A DNA stretch of 8,318 nt from SIG588 sp045597045 (GTDB lineage Bacteria > Bacillota > Clostridia > Oscillospirales > Acutalibacteraceae), in NCBI GenBank assembly GCA_045597045.1, contig JAZODN010000030.1, forward strand, positions 1 to 8,318. Reading direction: 5' to 3'. How positions within the stretch are numbered: the stretch's first letter is position 1; each line of letters starts with the position of its first letter. Under the pieces are notes generated by a model. That model was not told the DNA's origin, did no database searches, and saw nothing but the letters and a program-made list of their open reading frames with translations. The translations under genes and the position numbers were made by a program. Shown here one piece after another: positions 1 to 5,093 of the stretch.

Positions 1-121
1 ATTACAAACGATGCTTCGTGTGCGCAAGTTATCATGGGAAGATTTGGTTGATCGCAGAAGACCCTATCCCCAAACCACGCCTACACGGATTTTGCCGATG
101 CAAAATTCAGTTAATGGAGGC
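1..121 (+). repeat. 121-bp perfect direct repeat, copy 1 (pretoxin module)
   Basis: Bases 1-121 are identical to 1140-1260 by direct comparison, including all synonymous positions; the first mismatch is at base 122. The repeat codes for the Cys/His pretoxin module of both toxin genes. It reaches the left edge of the window, so its true length may be greater. Perfect identity beside toxin domains that agree at only about 60 of 92 residues points to recent copying or gene conversion of the module. Confidence 0.95.
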
Positions 122-464
122 AATCACCGCTGGGACAGCCACATTCAAAGATGTACATGGAGCAGATTATACATTAAAACATACGGGGGAATTACCTGAA
201 TATTACATAGATAAAGCAGACGCACTTCTACAAGGGTGGAAACCCGGAAAATGGCCTTCAAACTTTATTCCCGGCAAAATGATCAGCGGAGGAATATATT
301 ACAACGACGACGGTCACTTACCTGGTGCTCCAGGGCGTATCTGGTACGAGGCAGACATCAACTATAAAACCGGCAAACGCAATACACAACGAATCGTTTG
401 GTCAAATGACGGTTTGATATTCGTCACTTACGACCACTATGAAACTTTTTATGAAATCGTATAA
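3..464 (+). CDS. Barnase-family ribonuclease toxin with MuF-like pretoxin module (5' partial)
   Basis: The reading frame is open from the left edge, so the N-terminus is missing. The first ~45 residues hold a Cys-x2-Cys, Gly, Pro-x-Pro, His-x3-Cys-x-Cys pattern, like the cysteine/histidine end motif of phage minor-head (MuF) proteins and a plausible zinc knuckle. The last ~92 residues match barnase: YEADINY carries the general-base Glu (barnase 73), GKRN and TQRI the two catalytic Arg (83, 87), YDHYETF the catalytic His (102), and the IDK motif the Lys27 equivalent. Barnases cleave single-stranded RNA; as the C-terminal domain of a polymorphic toxin it would kill cells lacking the inhibitor. 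The barstar-like gene starts 13 bases after the stop. Barnase Arg59 is Asp here. Whether the missing part is a full delivery protein or a short leader like that of the second copy cannot be seen. The toxin family call is secure. Confidence 0.9.
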   Translation, partial: YKRCFVCASYHGKIWLIAEDPIPKPRLHGFCRCKIQLMEAITAGTATFKDVHGADYTLKHTGELPEYYIDKADALLQGWKPGKWPSNFIPGKMISGGIYYNDDGHLPGAPGRIWYEADINYKTGKRNTQRIVWSNDGLIFVTYDHYETFYEIV

Positions 465-477
465 CAAGGAGAAAACT

Positions 478-765
478 ATGAAAATTATCGAATTGAATTT
501 AACCGATTGCAAGACTCCGTTTGATCTGCATGAACGCATCCGTATGGCATTCCGCTTTCCCACGACATACGGAAAGAACTGGAGTGCCTTTTGGGATTTG
601 CTGTGGAGCGAATGTGATGCCGATAAAGTTATCATCCGTGGCGAACACACCTTGACGAGTGAATTTGACGAATATCTTATAAAGTTACATGAGATATTGG
701 AACGCAACATCACCTTTCGCAGCGAAAACAAGTTGAATCCGTTTTCTTACGAAATCATCGATTGA
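478..765 (+). CDS. Barstar-family immunity protein, copy 1
   Basis: This 95-residue protein starts at an ATG six bases after an AAGGAG site (466-471); an in-frame upstream ATG at 439 lies inside the toxin gene and lacks this site. It matches the barstar fold family: the DLHERI helix, then YGKNWSAFWD aligned to barstar YGENLDALWD, and the FSYEIID end. Barstar inhibits barnase by inserting helix 2 and an acidic residue into the active site. Asp39, the main active-site blocker, is kept, but Tyr29 is Thr and Asp35 is Ser, so the interface is altered. It probably protects against the toxin encoded immediately upstream, with which it should be co-transcribed. Cytoplasmic, with no signal peptide. 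Confidence 0.9.
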   Translation: MKIIELNLTDCKTPFDLHERIRMAFRFPTTYGKNWSAFWDLLWSECDADKVIIRGEHTLTSEFDEYLIKLHEILERNITFRSENKLNPFSYEIID

Positions 766-829
766 CCCTCCTCGCCAAAGCCGCTACCGTACCCGTCCTT
801 CCCTCTCTCGTCATTTCTACTTTTCCGCG

Positions 830-859
830 ATAATGGACGGTTACGCCCCGGCTCCACCA
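830..859 (+). repeat. Conserved 3' flank of toxin cassette, copy A
   Basis: These 30 bases match 1969-1998 at 27 positions. Both copies sit after the barstar-like gene and just before an intrinsic terminator, preceded by a looser similarity that includes a shared TCGTCAT. The element ends in CCGGCTCCACCA, which resembles a tmRNA 3' end. Both copies could also encode a tiny peptide beginning M-(D/A)-G-Y-A-P-A-P-P, but neither has a ribosome binding site. Confidence 0.75.
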
Positions 860-868
860 AATAAAAGG

Positions 869-897
869 CGAAACGCCCTTGCGGCGTTTCGTTTTTT
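869..897 (+). terminator. Intrinsic terminator after cassette 1
   Basis: A perfect 9-bp stem (CGAAACGCC at 869-877 with GGCGTTTCG at 883-891) with a five-base loop is followed by six T's at 892-897. An A-run before the stem can extend the pairing. It would end the toxin 1/immunity 1 transcript. Confidence 0.9.
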
Positions 898-923
898 ATT
901 TTGAAGGAATTTGGAGAATAGTA

Positions 924-952
924 TTGACAATCACCGATTTTCAGGTTATAAT
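924..952 (+). promoter_or_regulatory. Consensus sigma-A promoter before cassette 2
   Basis: TTGACA (924-929) and TATAAT (947-952) are both perfect consensus hexamers separated by the optimal 17 bp. The expected transcription start is near 959, directly at the foot of the hairpin at 960-990. This is the strongest promoter in the window and points at the second toxin gene. Confidence 0.85.
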
Positions 953-959
953 TTAACCG

Positions 960-1001
960 TAGCGAACATTTGTTCTTCAAATGCTCGCTATTTACTTTTT
1001 T
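960..1001 (+). terminator. Leader hairpin with T-tract (possible attenuator)
   Basis: A 13-bp stem with one A-C mismatch (960-972 with 978-990), a five-base loop, and then TTTACTTTTTT (991-1001). In form it is an intrinsic terminator, but it lies between a consensus promoter and the toxin 2 start, so a transcript could stop after about 42 bases. It could be an attenuator, a 5' stabilising hairpin or a leftover terminator. No anti-terminator partner was identified. Confidence 0.65.
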
Positions 1002-1036
1002 CAAAAATATGATATATTGGAAAGGAGACAAACGTA

Positions 1037-1603
1037 TTGAGTGTACATGCCGCTGCGGCGAGCGCCGCTATTCAAGGCGAACATCTATCGCCCCAAATTA
1101 CAACCAGTTCGAAATACAAACACTGGGTCAGCATCGAGGATTACAAACGATGCTTCGTGTGCGCAAGTTATCATGGGAAGATTTGGTTGATCGCAGAAGA
1201 CCCTATCCCCAAACCACGCCTACACGGATTTTGCCGATGCAAAATTCAGTTAATGGAGGCCATCATCGCCGGAACTGCGACAATCAAAGGTGTCTATGGT
1301 GCTGATTGGAAATTGAAATATGAGGGAGTTCTTCCAGAGTATTACGTCACAAAGCAAGACCTAAAACTACTTAGTTGGAAAAAAGGGCGCGCTGTTTCTG
1401 ACTATGCTAATGGGAAAATATTAACAAAAGGAGTCTATCACAACGCAAATGGACATCTTCCCCAAACTCTGGGACGCGTGTGGTATGAAGCCGATATAAA
1501 TTACAAAACAGGACCTCGCAATTCACAGCGAATACTATGGTCAAATGACGGCCGTATTTTCGTTACATATGACCACTATGAAACATTTTACGAGATTGTA
1601 TAA
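1037..1603 (+). CDS. Barnase-family ribonuclease toxin with MuF-like pretoxin module, copy 2
   Basis: This 188-residue protein starts at TTG, chosen because AAAGGAG (1021-1027) lies nine bases upstream. Residues ~1-38 are a short leader with no signal peptide or membrane segment. Residues 39-68 hold the pretoxin pattern C39-x2-C42 ... H63-x2-C66-x-C68, like the cysteine/histidine motif of phage MuF proteins. Residues ~97-188 are barnase-like, with Lys106, Glu151, Arg161, Arg165 and His180 matching the catalytic set; Arg59 of barnase is Ala. The barnase domain agrees with copy 1 at about 60 of 92 positions, mostly in the C-terminal half. A barstar-like gene follows at 13 bases. With no delivery domain of its own, it may act as a cytoplasmic toxin-antitoxin pair or as a silent reserve cassette able to recombine onto a longer toxin gene. 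Confidence 0.9.
   Translation: MSVHAAAASAAIQGEHLSPQITTSSKYKHWVSIEDYKRCFVCASYHGKIWLIAEDPIPKPRLHGFCRCKIQLMEAIIAGTATIKGVYGADWKLKYEGVLPEYYVTKQDLKLLSWKKGRAVSDYANGKILTKGVYHNANGHLPQTLGRVWYEADINYKTGPRNSQRILWSNDGRIFVTYDHYETFYEIV
1140..1260 (+). repeat. 121-bp perfect direct repeat, copy 2 (pretoxin module)
   Basis: Identical to bases 1-121 and encoding the Cys/His pretoxin module. The 5' limit of identity cannot be tested because the other copy starts at the window edge. The 3' limit at 1260 falls within the pretoxin module, after which the copies diverge. Confidence 0.95.
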
Positions 1604-1615
1604 GGAGACCTATGT

Positions 1616-1906
1616 ATGAACACAAAACGCGCAACATTAGATTTGAGCCACTGCCGTGATCTTTCTGAATTGCACACACGCATTAAAAACACATTACACT
1701 TTCCCGATTATTATGGGATGAATTTAGATGCGTTTTGGGATTGTCTCAACACCGATTGCGACATAACGTTTGTCTCGGTTATAGGCAGCACTACCGTTGC
1801 CAACGAATTGAAAGATACCGTCAAGATCATTTTGGAAATGTTGGAAGAGAACAAACAAGATTGGACAGACAGCGATTGTCCGTTCGATTATGAAATTATT
1901 AGTTGA
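1616..1906 (+). CDS. Barstar-family immunity protein, copy 2
   Basis: This 96-residue protein has its ATG eight bases after AAGGAG (1602-1607), a site that overlaps the toxin stop codon; an out-of-frame ATG at 1612 is too close to that site. PDYYGMNLDAFWDCL is nearly the barstar helix-2 signature, with Tyr29, Tyr30, Asn33, Asp35 and Asp39 (barstar numbering) all kept. It is therefore more canonical than copy 1. It would bind the active site of the upstream ribonuclease in the cytoplasm. The end, FDYEIIS, resembles the end of copy 1 (FSYEIID), suggesting that the cassettes arose by duplication and then diverged in the middle. Confidence 0.93.
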   Translation: MNTKRATLDLSHCRDLSELHTRIKNTLHFPDYYGMNLDAFWDCLNTDCDITFVSVIGSTTVANELKDTVKIILEMLEENKQDWTDSDCPFDYEIIS

Positions 1907-1968
1907 CCTATTAACTATCCTTGCCAGAACCCCCCTTCTCCCCTCAATCGTCATCGTTGTTTTGTTGT

Positions 1969-1998
1969 ATAATGGCTGGTTACGCGCCGGCTCCACCA
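1969..1998 (+). repeat. Conserved 3' flank of toxin cassette, copy B
   Basis: Matches 830-859 at 27 of 30 bases and lies at the equivalent place after the second barstar-like gene. It ends in CCGGCTCCACCA followed by an A-rich link to a terminator, as in copy A. Confidence 0.75.
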
Positions 1999-2003
1999 CA
2001 AGA

Positions 2004-2046
2004 AAAGCGCTGTTGATACTGTTGTATCAGCAGCGGTTTCTTTATT
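2004..2046 (+). terminator. Intrinsic terminator after cassette 2
   Basis: GCTGTTGATAC (2009-2019) pairs with GTATCAGCAGC (2024-2034) with one G-T wobble and a four-base loop. Outer A-T pairs extend it, and a T-rich run (GGTTTCTTTATT) follows. It occupies the same place relative to the cassette as the terminator at 869-897, but its stem sequence is different. Confidence 0.8.
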
Positions 2047-2155
2047 ACAAAACTATACGCTTCTTGAGTCCTCGCAGAAAACTTCATTTTCGTTATAAAG
2101 CGGATTGGTATTTCACTACACTTTTCCTTTTTGATTAAACGATGCCGTAACCTTA

Positions 2156-2184
2156 TTACAAGATTATCCACCTTGTGGTACAAT
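2156..2184 (+). promoter_or_regulatory. Possible promoter of the permease pseudogene
   Basis: TACAAT (2179-2184) is preceded by an extended -10 TGG, and 17 bp upstream lies the weaker TTACAA (2156-2161). About 37 bases downstream is the GAGGAA ribosome binding site of the permease remnant. From the terminator at 2046 to this promoter I see no gene. Confidence 0.5.
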
Positions 2185-2221
2185 CATGTAAGAAACAATC
2201 CGCGCACATGAGGAACCCCGA

Positions 2222-2451
2222 ATGCAAAAATCAAAAAAGTTGAACAACAGCATCTATGGAGAACATTTACCCCCTTGACGGCCGAGTGCCGCTTTTACAA
2301 TCCATTCCCATCGGTCTTCAGCATGTCCTTGCCATGTTTGTGGCTAACATTGCCCCCCATTATGATCGTTACATCCGCAAGCAGACTGGGGGTCAAGGAA
2401 ACAGCTTCTCTTATTCCGACCGCCATGATCATGGCAGGTATCGGACTTTTG
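2222..2451 (+). pseudogene. 5' remnant of an NCS2 nucleobase permease, frameshifted and truncated
   Basis: The pieces read IYPLDGRVPLLQ, IPIGLQHVLAMFVANIAP and then, in the next frame, IMIVTSASRLGVKETASLIP and TAMIMAGIG. This is the characteristic N-terminus of uracil/xanthine permeases, membrane proteins that import nucleobases with a cation. ATG 2222 follows GAGGAA (2210-2215), but that frame stops at 2278. The recognisable sequence continues in the frame of an ATG at 2256, then moves to a third frame at a run of six C's (2353-2358), where five would keep the frame. Similarity ends near 2451 after only about 70 of the family's roughly 430 residues. No intact transporter can be made. The family assignment is confident; the exact substrate (uracil or xanthine) is not. 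Confidence 0.8.
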
Positions 2452-2522
2452 CCATCTGACCGCCTGCGGGCGGGTTTATCCGCGGGCTGTTTGGCCGCTC
2501 GACGCGCAGGGGAATGCGCTGC
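2452..2522. other. Junction between two head-on gene remnants
   Basis: About 70 bases separate the broken 3' side of the permease (+) from the broken 3' side of the PHP gene (-). They match neither protein. The stretch contains a short GC hairpin, CCGCC (2460-2464) with GGCGG (2469-2473), followed by GTTTAT; this could be a surviving half-terminator. No transposase, target-site duplication or long inverted repeat is visible, so the rearrangement may be a plain deletion. Confidence 0.55.
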
Positions 2523-2975
2523 ATCCGAGACATCGGTGTGCATATGCAGATCGCCACGCAGCGGCAACGTACCATACAATTCCTCATCGAGTGAGAACAC
2601 CTCCACATCCACACCCGTACGCGGATAGTGAATGCGCGGTCGCCAATACCGTTCGCCATACGCTTGATACATCGGATTTTGGTACGGCTCATATTCCGTG
2701 GTGCTCACGTGGATGGTCCACTCTTGCTCACCGCCGAAGAAATAGGTCACATGCAATTTTCCGTCTACGGGATGCAGATGTTGCACCGTGCGATACCGTT
2801 CGTACCCAAGCAATGTGCGTTCCCCCATCGGCACATCCTGTTCATCCCGCGGAACAATGGTAACATCGTTAAGTCAACGCATCAATAAAACGGAAGCACG
2901 TATCTGCACTTGTAATAAGGTACTCTCTTTATCTGCCGGTACAACCGCGGGGAAAACACGAAATAACGGTGTCAT
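2523..2975 (-). pseudogene. 5' remnant of a PHP-domain phosphoesterase-like gene
   Basis: The start ATG (2975-2973) lies one base after the stop of the upstream hydrolase gene, so the two formed an operon. The first 33 residues (MTPLFRVFPAVVPADKES...) end at an in-frame TGA (2876-2874). The same frame then continues LNDVTIVPRDEQDVPMGERT, GEQEWTIHVS, RPRIHYPRTGVD and LRGDLHMHTDVSD. The last piece is the first metal-binding motif of PHP (polymerase and histidinol phosphatase) domains, which use His/Asp-bound metals for phosphoester hydrolysis. Everything after this motif, including the other metal ligands, is lost at the junction with the permease remnant. The apparent open frame continuing to 2295 is antisense to the permease and not real protein. 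Both the nonsense codon and the truncation argue that it is dead. Confidence 0.8.
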
Positions 2976-2976
2976 A

Positions 2977-4935
2977 TCACTCCGCCTCCAAAACCACCAT
3001 TTGGTGGCAGGTCATTTGCGGCACGGTGAATCCGACGCATCCTGCCTCATAGGCAAACGGAATCTCTTCCATTTGTGGTGCAAGATACACGCGCTGCGGT
3101 GCTTTTATGCTCTTCACACTGCAAGCAACATCACGTATGGTAACCAGATCTTCGATCACCTCGATATTCTCGCCACGCTTGATCGGTGCGGCATATAACA
3201 GGTGTAAAATCTGCCGCTTTTCCTGACGGCGCAGCGTGGCAACCCCCACACTGCCAAGAGAGGTTGTAACCGTCTTATCCTCGCCCAGCAAACGATCCAA
3301 CGCAAAACAGACCGCCTGTTTTGCAATCAACTCGCCCTTGGTGGCATAATCCGCAAACACGTCCCACGCAACGTAGATACCGTCCGCCCCCTCGGTGATA
3401 CCCGCACCATAATACTGCTTGCTGCTCGGTGTATGCTGATGTGAGCAGAAATGCGTACGTGTGCGGTTAAAATACGGTGCCACCGCTGCTGCGTGCTCGG
3501 TTCCGGTCGCGCTCACCTTGCACAGCGGTTGATACATAATAAAATCGGTGTTATACGGATTATCGAATGCAGGGCGGATATAGGAAGGTGTATATTCTCC
3601 CGACGCCTCGAAACGGGCGCCAAGATCGAATGCAAACGTTTCTTCTTCCGTGCGCAATCCCGATCGTCCCGTTGCCAAGAGCTTGCCGCCCTGTTGCAAA
3701 AACGCACGGATCTTCGCTTCGAGTTCTGCATCCACACCAATGCAATCCGGCAAAATGAGCACCTTATATGGTGCAAAATCCGCATCGCAATCTACCACCT
3801 GGAACAGATATTTCCCCTCCAGCAAAATACGTCCCGCACCCGTATCCGATTTTGTGAGCGCAATACCGGCCGACGAGTGTTTCACAAGATGATTGTGGTA
3901 TGCTTCAACCGAAAGCACTGCCACGTCCGCTACCGCTTCGGAATCGATAAGCCACGGCTCTTTTTCTTCAATCTCTTGATAGGCTTCCCCAATGATCGCA
4001 TACGTACGACCATCCATTTCGCCATCGGGCGACAACTGATCCCCCACCGAACAACCCGCACCAAACGCCACACTGAGCGCCGTTTCATAACGCAACGCAT
4101 TGGGATGCTTGTACCCGCCGAATTCACCCCAACTGGTGTGAAATTTACCGGTCATGCCAAGAAACGGCACGTCGAGCGTTTGGGCATAGGCCGCGGTAAA
4201 CGGAAAATGGTCATATCCCCAACCGCCCGTCGGCAAACTTTCCAGTTCCAAGTGATCTTGTCCGTGAAGCAAATCCAACCGTCCTGCACGCAGATGGCCG
4301 CAGTTTTGGAACACCGGCAAACCGGGTTTCACGCTGTCCACCGTTTCCCGCACACGATGCAAATACCGCGCATACACCTCTTCCGCCAGTTGCACCACAT
4401 CGGCATCGTTTTCGGGGTCCATTCCGCGTTGAAACATCTCTTTTACACAGTTAAAGCAACGGCAAGGGCGCACACCAACGATATCGAGGAAAACGCCGTC
4501 CGCATCGTAGTTTTGCAACACTTCGCGCACCTGCTCCATCAAATACTCCATATACGGTGTGTTAAAACAAATGTGGCGATACCCCACCCAGTCGTACTGC
4601 GCGTTACGAAACTCTTTGCTCTGCAAACACCATTCAGGGTGCTTATACACCAATTGTTCATCCAACCCTGCCGAAAGATACACCGGTGTCTTCACACCAA
4701 TCTCATGCGCGGCAGCAATCTGTTCAGAAAGCAGATCGCAGGCGAGTGCAGGATGCGCAGGGCCCACCTTCGACGGGTAATACGACCACCCGTGATGGCA
4801 TTTGGCAAACACGGTAATCGAATCGACGTGTCCCGTTTTCAATGCCGTTTGAAACTGCTGTTTATCAAACCGAGACCCCACACCGCCAATCTTTTCGCTG
4901 GTGTGAAAATCCAGATGTACTTGACGAAAACGCAT
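2977..4935 (-). CDS. GHL6/alpha-amylase-like glycoside hydrolase family protein with beta-galactosidase trimerisation-type domain
   Basis: This 652-residue intact protein has no signal peptide, so it is cytoplasmic. It starts at ATG after a strong AAGGAGG site. Residues ~1-320 look like a TIM-barrel of the hypothetical glycosyl hydrolase 6 (GHL6) type: HLDFHTSEKI near the start, KCHHGWSYYP (45-54), DADGVFLDIVG (144-154) and HLELESLPTGGWGYDHFP (228-245). Asp151 and Glu230/Glu232 are my candidate catalytic acids. Cys158, Cys160 and Cys163 form a tight cluster in the barrel. Residues ~335-550 (YKVLILPD, FLQQGGKLLATG) resemble the GATase-like trimerisation domain of GH42 beta-galactosidases, and a small beta-rich domain ends the protein. 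It would act on imported oligosaccharides or glycosides; the linkage cannot be read from sequence. It heads an operon with the PHP remnant and is divergent from an AraC regulator. Confidence 0.8.
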   Translation of the reverse strand: MRFRQVHLDFHTSEKIGGVGSRFDKQQFQTALKTGHVDSITVFAKCHHGWSYYPSKVGPAHPALACDLLSEQIAAAHEIGVKTPVYLSAGLDEQLVYKHPEWCLQSKEFRNAQYDWVGYRHICFNTPYMEYLMEQVREVLQNYDADGVFLDIVGVRPCRCFNCVKEMFQRGMDPENDADVVQLAEEVYARYLHRVRETVDSVKPGLPVFQNCGHLRAGRLDLLHGQDHLELESLPTGGWGYDHFPFTAAYAQTLDVPFLGMTGKFHTSWGEFGGYKHPNALRYETALSVAFGAGCSVGDQLSPDGEMDGRTYAIIGEAYQEIEEKEPWLIDSEAVADVAVLSVEAYHNHLVKHSSAGIALTKSDTGAGRILLEGKYLFQVVDCDADFAPYKVLILPDCIGVDAELEAKIRAFLQQGGKLLATGRSGLRTEEETFAFDLGARFEASGEYTPSYIRPAFDNPYNTDFIMYQPLCKVSATGTEHAAAVAPYFNRTRTHFCSHQHTPSSKQYYGAGITEGADGIYVAWDVFADYATKGELIAKQAVCFALDRLLGEDKTVTTSLGSVGVATLRRQEKRQILHLLYAAPIKRGENIEVIEDLVTIRDVACSVKSIKAPQRVYLAPQMEEIPFAYEAGCVGFTVPQMTCHQMVVLEAE

Positions 4936-4961
4936 ATATCCCCCCTCCTTATTATGATTTC

Positions 4962-4990
4962 ATTATACCAACGGACGAGCTGTGCGTCTA
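4962..4990 (-). promoter_or_regulatory. Promoter of the hydrolase operon
   Basis: On the minus strand TATAAT (4967-4962) is a perfect -10, with TAGACG (4990-4985) 17 bp upstream as a partial -35 (4 of 6 matches to TTGACA). The weak -35 fits a promoter that needs an activator. The AAGGAGG ribosome binding site lies between it and the ATG at 4935. Confidence 0.65.
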
Positions 4991-5022
4991 TGGTGTTTTT
5001 ACGCAGATTTATGTGTTTATTG
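4989..5022. promoter_or_regulatory. Candidate AraC operator: two direct half-sites
   Basis: TATGGTGTTTTTA (4989-5001) and TATGTGTTTATTG (5010-5022) are similar T/G-rich sequences in the same orientation, 21 bp apart start to start (two helical turns). They lie between the divergent promoters and abut the -35 of the hydrolase operon. AraC-family proteins typically bind such direct half-sites. The binding is an inference. Confidence 0.4.
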
Positions 5023-5032
5023 GTCGTGAGCA

Positions 5033-5061
5033 TTGACGAAAATGTGGATTTTATGTATACT
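5033..5061 (+). promoter_or_regulatory. Promoter of the AraC-family regulator gene
   Basis: TTGACG (5033-5038) and TATACT (5056-5061) each differ from consensus at one position and are spaced by 17 bp. The AAAGGAG ribosome binding site (5079-5085) and ATG at 5094 follow. Confidence 0.8.
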
Positions 5062-5093
5062 GGTAGCAAACACGGCACAAAGGAGCACACGTC

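Noticed and set aside
830..900. A conserved micropeptide M-(D/A)-G-Y-A-P-A-P-P in both cassette flanks
   Set aside because: Both copies open with an ATG and differ by one synonymous and one amino-acid change, but there is no ribosome binding site and the frames end differently within the terminators.
2275..2301. Promoter TTGACG/TACAAT inside the permease remnant
   Set aside because: The spacing is only 15 bp and the hexamers lie within sequence explained by the permease coding region.
2295..2834. 179-residue open frame on the minus strand as a single gene
   Set aside because: Its first part is the PHP remnant and its second part is antisense to the clearly recognisable permease N-terminus; it is a chance fusion.
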